Shown here in pieces: positions 10,960-22,530 of a DNA stretch of 64,000 bases (its first letter is position 1; every line of letters starts with the position of its first letter). The notes under the pieces were generated by a model, which searched no databases, was not told where the DNA came from, and saw only the letters and a list, made by a program, of their open reading frames with translations. This DNA comes from Paralvinella palmiformis (lineage: Eukaryota > Annelida > Polychaeta > Terebellida > Alvinellidae): contig JAODUP010000411.1 in assembly GCA_025642065.1 (NCBI GenBank), forward strand, positions 461,001 through 525,000, written 5' to 3'. The position numbers and the translations under genes are program-made.

Positions 10960-12400
10960 CAGGTAGCCGATGTAGGTTTTGAAAAATTGGGGTAATATGA
11001 TCATATTTTCGAGTATTTGTTAGTATGCGAGCTGCACTATTCTGAATTAGATGAACGCGATTGATGTTATAATCAGATGTGCAATAAAACAGGGTGTTAC
11101 AATAGTCAATAGGAGATATAAAATGAGATGGACTACTGTTACAATTGTTTCTTGTGTCAACAATGCTTTAAAACAATGGGTGCTCTTAAGATGGTAGTAG
11201 GCAGCTCGGCATACTGATGTGACATGTTCATACATGTTAATACATTGGTGAAAAATATCCCCTAGATTGTGTACTGATTCATTAGGAGTAATCGACAATG
11301 CACCATCTGCAATGCTGGTGTCTTTAGGGATTTAATACAATGTTGTGATGCCAAATATATAATATGTTTTTAATTATCATTTAGTCTTAGAAGATACTGA
11401 GTCATCCATAGCCGAATATTAGCAATACAATGTTCTAAATTCTTCACGAAAGAGGATACATGTAAGTCATTGTCAGGATCGAGTGATATATATAGCTATG
11501 TGTCATCTGCATACAAGTGATATTTAACCTCATATCGTTGTTTTAAATATGATTGAAACCATTCAAGTACATTATCAGAATGACCTAGAAAAAGTACACT
11601 ATGGGCAAATGAATCAAATGCAGCAGACTGATCCATAAATAATAAGTAATACTAGGTTACATTAATAAATTGACATCATAATATCACTTTTCACTCGAAC
11701 CAAGGCTATTTCTGTTTGTGACAACTTTTCTATGCTGACGGTAGTGATTCATTAAGGTTTTTATAGATTAATGAGGTATGTCATTGTTTAGAATATTTCA
11801 GACCAAACTGTGGTTTTTTTATTACTGGTTTTACAATGGCAGTTTTCATTTAATTATGTATTAACTAACTGGGTAATCGGGCCTATCAGAACACCCGGGC
11901 AATCTTTCACAAACCTTGTATGCTTAGGGTAAACTGGATAGACAACATTAGATGACCTTTTCAACAACTGTCTGTTATCAATTATTTTATTATATTATTT
12001 TGATGTACCAGAGGCAAGGGTAATTCTAACTAGAATTTTACTTATTTTGAACATTTAATTATGAGCACACAAACCGGTCCGTAGTCGCCACCAATACATT
12101 CTGTATTTCTTTGTAGCTTGAATGTTCTTATTGGACCATGGAAGCATTGGTCTTTTTGCCATTTCCTTTGTTCTTAAAGATGCATGCTGATACATAATGT
12201 CTCTCGATGTACTATTATCGAGATCCACAAATTTATCCACAACATCCGGTGGATCCAATATCAGAGAAGAGATCAGTAGATCAGCAAGGAAAACCTTCAT
12301 GTCAATCGACTTATGTTTTCTGTATGAAATAACTTTAGCTGAATAGATTTTTTCTGCAAAGATACATCCATATACATCAATAGCATTTCGTATTGACATT
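10960..12400 (-). pseudogene. Decayed CR1/L2-like LINE, endonuclease-RT linker to thumb
   Basis: In minus-strand order, 12399-12055 encodes the linker between endonuclease and RT: 'RKHKSIDMKVFLADLL', 'ASLRTKEMAKRPMLPW' and 'WWRLRTGL'. Around 11640-11600 there is a motif A remnant 'MDQSAAFDS', then 'VLEWFQSYLKQRYEV'. At 11513-11502 lies the catalytic YADD ('HLYADDT' followed by an in-frame stop), then 'CIANIRLWMT'. 11298-11047 encodes 'NESVHNLGDIFHQCINM' and 'LLTQETIVTVVHLI'. The far C-terminal region continues to about 10960 with 'LIQNSAARILTNTRKYDHIT'. Pieces between motif A and YADD are missing, and stops and frame changes are frequent. Function would have been target-primed reverse transcription in the nucleus; this copy is dead. 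Confidence 0.85.
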
Positions 12401-13008
12401 AAACTAGCTTAATATATATATATATATTTAACAACGTAATCTTATTTACATTCTTGTCCGACCAATAGAAAGTGTATTCTTCCTGAAGTCACTTCTCTAT
12501 TAAGTAAATAGTTGGCATGACAAAGTAATTATCGCTTCGTAAAGAATTCTAGTGACATGTTTAGAACCATAATGGCTAATTATGAATACTGCAACTCGAA
12601 TAGTTGTCCCGGTTTGAGTGTTAACCTCTATGGCCGAGTGGCTTATGGTGGCCTGGAGTACTTGCATATGGTTATAATAATAAGGTGATTTGATTTCGTA
12701 ATCCACTGAGGTATTAGAGTGGACAACTGGCAACACTGAGTATTCCATCTTCTCCAAAGGCTAAATGTATTTATAATTAATCTCCGAAGGAAATTGACAT
12801 AGACAGTGTCTTCGTGAGGTTTAGTGATGGTCTCAAGTAGAACATATGGATAAGGGATAATGTCTGGGATAATAGTTGTGCTTTTAAATCTATACGCATG
12901 ACACTACAACTCAACAACACCCTCTGGTGGAATGATGAACTTTTTAATTGTCTACAAAATTCACGAGAAAGCAATAGACAATGTGTTAATGCACTTATTA
13001 TATACCTG

Positions 13009-13010
<2 letters not shown>
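12401..13010. other. Unassigned AT-rich DNA
   Basis: A short (AT)n lies near 12412-12428. Two minus-strand frames near 12500-12757 and 12777-12974 carry no recognised domain. Confidence 0.5.

Positions 13011-13076
<66 letters not shown>
13011..13076. repeat. (AT)n microsatellite
   Basis: Uninterrupted AT run of 66 bases. Confidence 0.97.
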
Positions 13077-13079
<3 letters not shown>

Positions 13080-13098
13080 TATTGTTGCTGTTGATTTA

Positions 13099-13150
13099 GT
13101 TTAAAGACTAAATATTCAATAACTGTTTAAAGACTAAATATTCAATAACT
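13099..13150. repeat. Exact 26-bp tandem duplication
   Basis: The 26-base unit starting 'GTTTAAAGACTAAATATTC' occurs twice without a mismatch, followed by 'GTT', the start of a third unit. Confidence 0.95.
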
Positions 13151-14690
13151 GTTCAGTCGGAATAGGCGACTAAATATATTAAGACCATATAGAATACGTG
13201 TGATGCGATTTTAGATTACTCAAATCAAGCACACTGTATTATTAAAATATTAAAATATTATTAGTTTTTGAAGTATCTATTGAATAATAGCTATGTAGTT
13301 TTTGAACACTTCTTTTTATTATTTCCAATCATGATTTGTCTAATTACCTTTTAAAACGTAAACCTATCCTGGATGTTGATAATAAAATATGGCGTGAATC
13401 ACCTAGTTTCATATTTAAAATTAGAACGGGTGTTGTCAACTATTAGCATACTACTCGAAAGTCAACCAATTATAATATCGGATAAAAGTGTCAACATCCA
13501 TTGGAAGAGTTGAAATATTCAGCGTGAAATATGTATTTCGCCTTTATCTCATAATAACGTTATATCTTTAGTAATATGTAAACTGTGACCTTTCTAAAGT
13601 AAATACTAGATTACTGAAGTACAGTCTAGCCCCACCATACGCCACCCATGAATAGCTGCCAACAGCACCTGCCGCCAACCTTTGATAAGGAACCGATTTC
13701 CTACCATGATTATGCGCCCAATTATCCGCCTGCGTTATCCAGCAACCGCAAATGCTTGCGCATTACGAATACAATACATTTGCTATATAAATACCCCCGC
13801 TATTGCTGCCACAAAATGAAAGTGAAATGTTTATCGTAATCTATTGAAATTATATTGACACAACACTGCTTTTAAGTCAGTAATGTGTAGCGAGTGCTCA
13901 TTGGTCTATAAGTTAGGTTATATAACACTGATCGACACTACATTACATGTATATTGTACATATTTGTGTGCAGTAGCCATTCATCCCCCGAAGGTTGTCC
14001 GCAGAATATGCCTACCCCACTCTAACGTTACACCACAACAACGCCAACTTTAAGCCAGGTTCCCAAGTTGTCATAAAAGGAAGTTAGACTGCAACTTAAT
14101 AATCAGCTGCATATAAATAATGAAACTTCATCATCTTGTATTTATATATAAATAATTTATTGTTTAATTTGAAACATAAATATTTATATTAGCCATTCAT
14201 CCCAGCTAGTTTTACGAGGGAATAAATAAAATCGGCCATTTGTGTTATTTGATACGTGATTCATTTACTATGAGTCATAAATCAGGATACAAAGTCCTAT
14301 TTGCCGCTACATGTAAGGTTATCGTGCAATTTACTTGGTATATTCAGAAGTCAATTTCTGCTGATGCACCTATGGCTTTGCCAAGATATCGATCGCACCC
14401 CAGCCGTTTCTAATAGCCGCTGTGCTTTGTGCATAACCAATTTGTCTTGTAATCAAAGGTAAGTGGTTCCCTTTAGAGGTGAATAGCAATCAAAGCAGAA
14501 TATAATTTTTTATATAGACGATCAATTCAACCGACGGCAACTAGACAGTTAAGCCGTGTATGTATTAAGGCAGAATGACCTTGGGAGTATTTCACTAGGT
14601 ATATGTATTTTTGTATTTCTTTTTGTTCCCAATTCTAACCGTCCGTCCTCAATATCCGCTTACCCGTCATCCAAAACGGCATATTAGCTC
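13151..14690. other. Unassigned DNA
   Basis: No supported gene. A C-rich stretch near 13628-13740 holds a short frame of 63 codons without recognisable features, and the phrase 'AGCCATTCATCCC' occurs twice (13975 and 14192). Confidence 0.5.
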
Positions 14691-14694
14691 AGAT

Positions 14695-14870
14695 TACCAC
14701 AACAAATGTGGAATAAATGAATGTGAACAGTAACACTGTCAATAAACAGCCTGATCTAGATAACACGAAACTGTCACAAGACAGGATATTGGCTACCAGA
14801 GCTTCTGGTAAAAAAACACCACGCTTGGATATGTAGCCAATATTGCCAACTCATACGATGACGTCAAATG
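14695..14870. repeat. Diverged repeat shared with 34235-34400
   Basis: 'GTGTAGAACAAATGAAAGTG'-like text and 'GACAGGATATTGGC' occur in the same order at both places ('CAACAAATGTGGAATAAATG' near 14700; 'CAGCCTG', 'TAACACGAA' and 'GACAGGATATTGGC' near 14748-14795 and 34313-34355). The origin is unknown. Confidence 0.55.
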
Positions 14871-15131
14871 GTTCAACACGCCATAGTCACACTACTCTAT
14901 CCGCTTGAATCGGTTCTTTCATTAGAGTACTAGAAAACCAGCTACGAAAGAATAAAAAATAAAAGATAATCTTTGTCCAGTTTCTGGTTGGTTATAGTAA
15001 AGTTATAAAACTGTGATATTGGAATATTCGTTTCTTCGTTAGAAAGTATTAATTAGTTATTAATTTATATCAGCTGTTTAATTTCGATTAGCCATGAATG
15101 AGAATCATGTGGAATACATTTATTTTAACAG
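14871..15131. other. Unassigned AT-rich DNA
   Basis: Nothing recognised. Confidence 0.5.
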
Positions 15132-16215
15132 GTGGAAAGTTTTAGAATATTTCAGCCGATTTCAACCAATAAAAATGATCCGATTAGTGTTTTATCATCG
15201 CTAATTTCTTGGGTAATTTTTATATTGATCTGTAGTTGCACGATAACGCAATGTTTAAGAGTACTATGCTTCGAACATTATCCATTTGACTACTACACAG
15301 ATATTGAATTTAATCAGTTGCTGAAATTGCCCACATATGTCACCTCTGGAGTAAATACTATCCATACACAGTTGATTAAAGTGTGTCAGGATATTCCTGA
15401 CTGTTTTCCCAAGATAAATGACAGATACCATTTTAGAGCTTCTAATAGATGCATCCATATTTTGGATTACCATGTAGTAAGTAACTGTAGATTAATCTCA
15501 GATTCACCACTTGTGCTTCAAGTACTAAATAAAGCAGATGGAATGAATCTAAACAAATATTTAAAGAATAACAATCTTAATTAATTACAAAAGTCCTGGT
15601 GATTGTTCTGTACCTATTTACTACATTTAAAAAGAAAACTATAATGTTTGGCTGGTGATTTAAACTTGCTGAATAACCTATTATCTGTTTAATATACGGA
15701 TTTTAGTGATTGCCATTGCGTGATATTTTGCTTGGTCTATCTTACAAGAATGGTACTATATAAACACACTTTGCTGAACTTACTGCACATCGATATGACC
15801 TACATTACTTATATAAATATCACCTATATGGCGATGACATCCAGCTGTCTATATCATTTAGTTGTGATGACACGTCAAATATTTGCCCTTTCTTTAAGAA
15901 TCTTAACAATTGCATTACGAACATTCTAAGATTGAAAGGCCAAAACGATATTGCGTAACTAACTTTTCCAGGGTGTTTCAGATCCAAACAAATACTGGCG
16001 TTGCTCATTGATTAAGGATTAATCATCCTGATAGATCAGTAAAATAAATTTAGGCTATTCCTGAAAAAACAGTAACATTAATTATTATGTTACATGAGCA
16101 TACCATCACTGTCTAATAACCTTTTTGACACAAGAAACAGTTGTTACAGTTGATCTTAACGTTGTTGCATCTCAAATAGATCACTTTAACGCCATATTAT
16201 AGATTAATAATATGT
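15132..16215 (+). pseudogene. Decayed CR1/L2-like LINE reverse transcriptase with YGDD
   Basis: The long frame 15132-15584 looks at first like an orphan protein, but its second half follows the RT finger region: 'EFNQLLKLPT', 'NTIHTQLIKVCQDIPDC', 'HILDYHVVSNCRLISDSPL', 'VLQVLNKADGMNLNKYLKNN', which parallels the usual 'D..NYRPISNLPF.SKVLEK' and following segments. Further on, 15780-15950 encodes 'YHLYGDDIQLSISFS' and 'FKNLNNCITNI', where YGDD (15827-15838) stands in place of YADD. 16120-16205 encodes 'FLTQETVVTVDLNVV' and 'QIDHFNAIL', corresponding to the C-terminal 'LDYCN' region. The catalytic motif A segment is missing between 15584 and 15780. Stops and frame changes make it non-functional. 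It is the same family as the copy at 10.96-12.4 kb, on the other strand. Confidence 0.78.
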
Positions 16216-17015
16216 TTGTCTTTTTATGGGTTCTTAATCATATTAGCATTATTATTATTTTTAAGATTCTACTTTTTATCATTTTCGATATATCAGGTTA
16301 TCTTATATTATATTTTCTTGTCATCTGAAGAACGTTTCCTTTCATATGTTGAAAGGATAACTTTGGCCGCTGATACGCGCAGAAACGTCGACGTTTTGAA
16401 ATATACCTGAAAGTAATCCACAAAAAAAGTTCAGTTTCTGACCCTGGAATTACAGTAGAATAAAATTAACCAGTTTTGGCCTAAAACTAGTTGGAATCGA
16501 ATATGCCCAACAGTTCTTCGATTGAATCGATTTTTTCCAAAGGATTACTATACAATCAGAATACGTTAATCCGACAAAGTCAGTCACGTGATAATATGTC
16601 GTATAAACGTGAATGTCGGAATACCGAGTCCGTGATAATATCGGCATATAAATATACGGTATATAAATAATACGCAGCATTCATTGGAATCCCCTTAATA
16701 CTTATAATCTCGTGGTGTATTTATTTATTTTCAACAATTATGACAATACATGACCAGAATAGAATCCCAATATAAAGGTCTGTTTAGCGAAATTAGTTGA
16801 CAGCTGTCACGCTTCTGGGCAGCAGAAATATAATCCCGACGGCGTTTTCTCGGTGGACTTGACATAATACTCTGTTATTATTTCGTCAGCCACAAAATTC
16901 GATCTGATAGGAAGAAACGTTTACCTGCGTATTTAAACCAACATCCAATAACGGTGTGCAGTGGTACAGAATGGCGTTGAAACCATGATCATTGTGATGT
17001 TTGTTAATTACAGAC

Positions 17016-17018
<3 letters not shown>
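16216..17018. other. Unassigned AT-rich DNA
   Basis: A frame at 16216-16410 is hydrophobic and then charged but matches nothing I know. No RNA or repeat seen. Confidence 0.5.

Positions 17019-17069
<51 letters not shown>
17019..17069. repeat. (AT)n microsatellite
   Basis: Uninterrupted AT run. Confidence 0.97.
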
Positions 17070-17073
<4 letters not shown>

Positions 17074-17717
17074 TGTTGCCACTTTGTCCATCAGATTAAC
17101 TCGTTATCTGCTCATTGGAAAGATCACTCATTCGTGTTTGTATTTAGCCATGAATGATTATGATTAGCAATGATATTATCATAATCAATGGAAGCATCGT
17201 ATGTCGGTGTGTATGGCCAAGCACGGTTGTAATTGTTTATAATATAGCAATGCTCGCGGATGGGAGGGTTAATTAATCATTACTGACAACATGTCGGTGT
17301 GTCTTACAAGACGGAACTAGCGGAAATATTTGGCAGCAATTTTGTGTTGGCCGCTTATCGAGGCCATTTTACATTGATTTTTCCGGATTAGTGAGTCATT
17401 AATAATGGCTTTAAATCCGTCACAGGACAGTGATGTCGTTTTTGTTTGTTTTTCAAACTATGAAGTGGAGTAAATGCTTATCAAAATAAACTTTAATGAA
17501 GCAGCTATGCTAAAACACCAGTAGGAGCTATTTAAAAGTGATGCACGGTGAAACCTGAATCATTTGTATTTAGAATGTAATACAAATATAATTGATCAAC
17601 CTTGAATTACTGAAATTTTAAAATATATATAAATGTTTCAAGAAACGACTCACGTCTAATATCCACCGAACTATGGTTCCACAGTCGCCACTTCATTTAA
17701 GCCGCAACACAAGTACA

Positions 17718-17720
<3 letters not shown>
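17070..17720. other. Unassigned AT-rich DNA
   Basis: Nothing recognised. Confidence 0.5.

Positions 17721-17762
<42 letters not shown>
17721..17762. repeat. (AT)n microsatellite
   Basis: Uninterrupted AT run of about 42 bases. Confidence 0.97.
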
Positions 17763-17764
<2 letters not shown>

Positions 17765-18364
17765 CTTGATGACATAAGTTTTCGGTACAGTGACTACATT
17801 AAGGGATATCACCCAGGTATTCCAGTGCTATGTCGATAAGACATTTACACATTGTTAATGAATACATAGAAACGGAGGCATTGTCTAACAGATACCGAAA
17901 GACAAATTATTTCCATTAGACTTTATAAGTTTCCGATGTTTTCCACTACCTGGTCACATCAACAAAACATGATCTTAACACGGCCATTGGGTGGTACGAT
18001 AAATAATTGATTAATATTATAATTGATCATTTAGTGAATAGGCAAAATATTTGAAGTCACCTGCACTACAAATTAGCCTATAGTGACATCAACATGCATA
18101 AATAGAAAAGAGTGTCAACCCATACGTGCATGCATACCTATATTTACATATACATGCATAACACGCACATGATTTAAATCTGGTCCTTCTAATAATATTT
18201 CTCCAGAATTGTATGTATAACTATCATGCATAATGAGTCATGTTATGCTATTTTGAAGACTATACTTAATTTAAAGCTACAACATCTGCAAACAAAACAT
18301 CTACATGTCACATCAAGCTTCTTTAATGTAACAAATTTGTGTTTTATATAAAAATAATATGTAA
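17763..18364. other. Unassigned AT-rich DNA
   Basis: Nothing recognised. Confidence 0.5.
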
Positions 18365-18665
18365 TAATGCATATTTATATAGCGCCAGGACCAGGTAACC
18401 TTTTTCTGAGGCGCTGTACAGTGTTATTATCTCTGACTCAGACCTGTTTTTACCCAGTACTTATCTCAACGCCCAGGGGAGCATACTACGAATAAGCCAC
18501 GAAAGGCGCAAAGTGTTACTCAAACACATAGCCATCTCGTACTGTCAGGTTCTCATTTTTATTGATGAGTGAACATGACAAAATTGCAGCTCCTGGTGCC
18601 TCGAACCCGCGACCCTTTTACTACGAGTCCTATGCTCTAACTGTCTGCTCTAAACATCACGGCTC
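18365..18665 (-). repeat. tRNA-derived SINE-like repeat, family 4, copy 1
   Basis: 'TATATAGCGCCAGGACCAGGT' (in part), 'TGAGGCGCTGTACAGTGTTA', 'CAGACCTG' and 'CACATAGCCATC' recur with small changes at 35075-35380. On the minus strand 'GAGCATAGGACTCGTAGTAA' and 'GGGTCGCGGGTTCGAGGCAC' give A- and B-box-like elements near 18640 and 18605, so the Pol III head is at the right end. Confidence 0.7.
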
Positions 18666-19503
18666 GACGTGTTATGTATAACGTTAACGTAAAGTATATA
18701 TCAACAATAATATGAACTGTATACATTTATTTCCATCATGTTCCCAAGGCGACATGGTTCTATCAGGACAATGTTACAATTTATTCACTATCCGCTTTTA
18801 TTAGCGTCTTTCCAGGATACCATACTTTGATGCTTAGATGTGGAAATTACTCTTCGAACAATAACACTACCAGATTCCCGAAATAATTAAGTTGAGATTT
18901 TCTTGTCGTTCACTTCCGATAACTAGATAAAAGCGTCAATTTTGTGGTGAGCCGTTGTTATTATGTGTAATTCTGAAACAGCAAATATATCTCGAACTAA
19001 ACCGGATTTACTTGCGCGTTGAGTAATCCTGGAAGTAATGTCCTGAAGGTATTCCTATGTGAGCTAGACTACAATTTAATTTGTTATTCAAATTGGACCA
19101 TCATTCATTCCTGTGACATCAGCATTCTCCAACTTGAGATACTGTGCATTGGTTTGTGATAAGATCGCGCTTTCTTGGACTGTTGCCTTTTGTATGCTAA
19201 TTTCCTGAAACTACACTACAGTTATCTTATGTTAGCGTATTTAGTAGCATTTAAGGTGTAATCTAAATTATACGATGTTATAATGTTGAGAAAGTAATTC
19301 CGATAGAATGATGCCTTTCATTTAATACATGCTAGAGACAAAACGATTTCACTTCAAAATACTTATGAAAAGTATAATATGTTTGTAAATATTTCCTAGA
19401 AACTTCCTGTGTAATGTTTTATCCATATATTACGCATTTCTATCATGTTCTTTAATTGAATCAAATTAACACAAATGTATTTAGTTTGACCTATCAGTAG
19501 GAA

Positions 19504-19508
<5 letters not shown>
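18666..19508. other. Unassigned DNA with a short repeat motif near 19.05-19.11 kb
   Basis: The piece around 19068-19120 ('AATTTGTTATTCAAATTGG', 'ACCATCA', 'GACATCAGC') resembles pieces near 32105, 36865 and 53065. Otherwise nothing recognised. Confidence 0.45.

Positions 19509-19570
<62 letters not shown>
19509..19570. repeat. (AT)n microsatellite
   Basis: Uninterrupted AT run of about 62 bases. Confidence 0.97.
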
Positions 19571-19572
<2 letters not shown>

Positions 19573-19720
19573 AAAACAGCATATTGTTCAGCATAGTAAA
19601 ACTTAAATTATAAATTTATAAAATGTAGAAGACAGGTCCTGGAGAAAACATAATATAAGCTTACCGTGATTAATTAACAACATAATATAATTCTTTACTT
19701 AATTTTCATGATTCAATAAG

Positions 19721-20062
19721 TTAATTATTGAATAAATGTCTATTGAGGGGGAATGCAGTTTTAGATAAAATGTTAAATATGAAAGGTTTTAAAAAGGCAA
19801 TTTTCCTATAATTCTGGCTGACATTTATAAGCCATTCAGGCACACGGAAAGTTTTATTTAAAATATTCACCAACTGTATGATAGGAGGCTGCATAAGAGA
19901 CCTAAATGTATCCGTTATAAAAATGCCGCAATATGTTGCTAATGTTATATCCAGTAATAAGGTGCAGGAAGGGAATTTATTATATGTATTTAATATCTTT
20001 TGAAAGAAAATATAATGTAAGCAACAGGTCATATATTTGTCTGTGTTAATTAAATGCTTCAC
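19721..20062 (-). other. Unrecognised open frame, 113 codons
   Basis: A minus-strand frame of 113 codons with a fairly protein-like composition (several Pro, Trp, Arg; 'FRVPEWLINVSQNYRK', 'KTAFPLNRHLF') in AT-rich DNA. I do not recognise a family. It may be an old transposon fragment or chance. There is no splice-site or promoter evidence. I do not call it a gene. Confidence 0.2.
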
Positions 20063-20249
20063 TGATGCTTAAGCCAAAGAAGCATATACCCATTCACAAT
20101 ACTTGCTTCTTGCTTAGAAGCATATGTATAAAACCACTTCTTCAGCACTTCTTGATCGTGTCTTGAAGGTTGCTTTCATAAAGTCTTTACATATTTCATA
20201 TACTTACTGAAACAACAGCATTAACGATTTTGAAACACACTTGATCTGT

Positions 20250-20720
20250 ATATGTTCAACGGGGGTATTACATCTATATTTCAGCTTTGTATGTTTCATG
20301 CCATTTCTTCAAGGGCTGACTCTATATGTGGAACTAAAGTGACCATCTCTACACAGATTATGTGTTTGGGTGATGCCAACCACCCCTCCCTGTCTGCTGC
20401 CATATGTATTAAACTGAATAGAACTGATACAATCTGTATATATTGTAGGCTATTTTGGATTGTGAAAATTGTGGACAGATTTATTTAGACATGGCTATAG
20501 TAATCTGAAGTCCCATAAATGCCACAATCTACATGTTGAAGAAAGAGCACCATGCCAATGTGGACACCCAGCTAAACTTTTAAACGCTTCTTTTTAGAGT
20601 GTCCCCCTTTTCTGTTCATATACATATATTATTTCAAGTATTAGATCGAGCTAGCGTATGCGATCAATTAATATTGGATGGTGATAATGCTATGTCCATT
20701 CCGGAAAATATGTTAAGGCT
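20250..20720 (+). pseudogene. Possible LINE/RNase-H-type C-terminal fragment
   Basis: Near 20480-20600 the plus strand reads 'HGYSNLKSHKCHNLHVEE' and 'APCQCGHPAK'. After a one-base frame change it reads 'FKRFFLECP', then 'DQLILDGDNAMSIPENM' further on. This order (H...C.CG...H..LECP) resembles the zinc-binding C-terminus of I/Jockey-like LINEs that end with 'CP.CG.....H.L..CP'. The upstream frame 20252-20488 is open but not recognised. The call is tentative. Confidence 0.4.
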
Positions 20721-20759
20721 GAATTCCACCTAAAAGAATCGTATTACTTTGAAGACTTT

Positions 20760-22530
20760 TCATGCCATAAAAAATACCGAATCATTAGCTATCGTACGTT
20801 AATGTACAGTAATATAATGATAACCACGATTGAAACTTGAATATTCTGTGTTTTGTATGTGTCTAAAACTACACTAATTAATGAAAATACAGTATTGTTG
20901 TTCTTCTCAAAATACGAACAATATTATCAACAAATATGATAAAATGCTGTCTTAAAATGTTAACCCAAAATGGATTTGTTTAAAGAATTATTTTCATAAA
21001 TTAAAAGGCAGCAATGGATATTAACGGTTTAATAATCACGAATATACTACTAGAAAATGAAAATAGCTTAACGTTACCACCAATTTTAATTATACATTTA
21101 ATGTGATCATTTCCTTATCGTACAGGATGCAATCATCACAATCTCCTATTATAAAATCATAGCGTACGAATCATCGATATTGGTTAATAAACAAATCATT
21201 TACGAGAAATGTAAGGAACAAAATATCAATATATATTCGATTAGGAAAACACCATTTCGTATTGGTGAGATAATAGTGTTGCATTTTGATGGTATCATGC
21301 TTACGAATAATTTCCTGTATTCACAGCGAAATTACGAAAGACATTTCACTTGCAGCAAAGAGCATTGACTAATAATAAGAGGTTACATAACAATCTGCTA
21401 GTCATGACAATCTAACAAAAGAATAATCCGAAAATTGGATATCTTACTGGCAAATAGAGTCCTCGCTAAGTATTGATAATACATAAGAAAAATCATGATT
21501 GTTGACATTTAATTCCTTTTTAATGTCATAATCTCTCCACCTCTGCTGTATTAGTATTGGTGAACATTTATCGAAATTTATGTTTTTCCATAGATTTTAG
21601 GAATGGGTGAAATCAAATATGGCGTGCCAGTAAGAATCTACAGCTACTGAGATTAGCATATTTTATCATAACTTATTCTGGAGATATGATCCAGTAGATC
21701 TATATATTTGTTATCGTATATTGTTTGGCTTTGTTAATACAGAAGATCTTACAACATGACAAAATGTTCATCTAACCAGCTAAAACATACAGCATATAAA
21801 TATGGACTCAAGTATTAATATGACAGAAAGATCTAAATTCCAAACATACCAGTTAATATGTATCATGGTTACAATAGCAGATAGAAAGGTAAAACCCTAA
21901 TCGGAATCAATTGCAATACTGAATTTGGGTTGTAAAATATTGTGTATTTGCCATGTTACCTATTATTAACCAGTGAATAGCAATACTATATGAGGTATTA
22001 AGCATTGTCATAGATATATTTAAACGCTAACTGTTTGCTAACAAATTAAGAAATTCTGCCACTAATTAACATACTGGTGCATGCTAAATCTCAAAAAAGG
22101 TTTTTTAATCCGTGACAGTCTGTATAATATCTACAACACTTTAGCAAATCTAGGGTCAGTGCTCAATTCCTGTTCGCAGTATTAATTCATGTCAGACGTC
22201 CCCTATGTGACTTGTCAATCAATACAAATCCCATCATCTCTTTTATGTTGGCTTCGAATTGTTTCATTTCAGCACAGCACTCCAGTGATACTATTATTAC
22301 ATATGGCCATTATTCTCTACAGAACGCTGATCACGCGAATTCCCCAAAATAATTGATTTATATTGTCTGGCCATCGGCTTGCTGTTGCTTATATAGAACT
22401 CTAACTGTAATATTTGGTCTGGAGACGAACTTTAGTTATTCCGTGTAGTTCTCAATGAATACATGGACATCCGAGTTATACTATCTGGCGTATTTAATGA
22501 TCCAGAAAGTAAGTGTGCGATTCAATTCAG
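20760..22530. repeat. Duplicated block 3, copy A (matches 46060-47550)
   Basis: This is the clearest duplicate pair. At the right end 'TTTTATGTTGGCTTCGAAT' (22240) matches 47279, 'GAACGCTGATCACGCGAATT' (22322) matches 47361, 'TATATAGAACTCTAACTGTA' (22391) matches 47431, and 'TCTCAATGAATACATGGACA' (22451) matches 47490. Further left, 'TCTCCAC.TC' near 21532, 'AATCTACAGCTACTGAGAT' near 21636 and 'TTCTTCTCAAAATACGAACAA' (in part) near 20899 match 46795, 46927 and 46212. The last 300 bases look about 85 % identical by eye; the left part is lower. Confidence 0.8.

Noticed and set aside
15132..15584. A 150-codon frame that could pass for a novel secreted or membrane protein
   Set aside because: Its second half follows the finger region of a LINE reverse transcriptase and the next 600 bases carry YGDD and thumb remnants, so it was re-assigned to a LINE.
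16216..16410. Small membrane protein
   Set aside because: It begins in the decayed LINE tail, has no clear start and only low-complexity hydrophobic sequence from AT-rich DNA.
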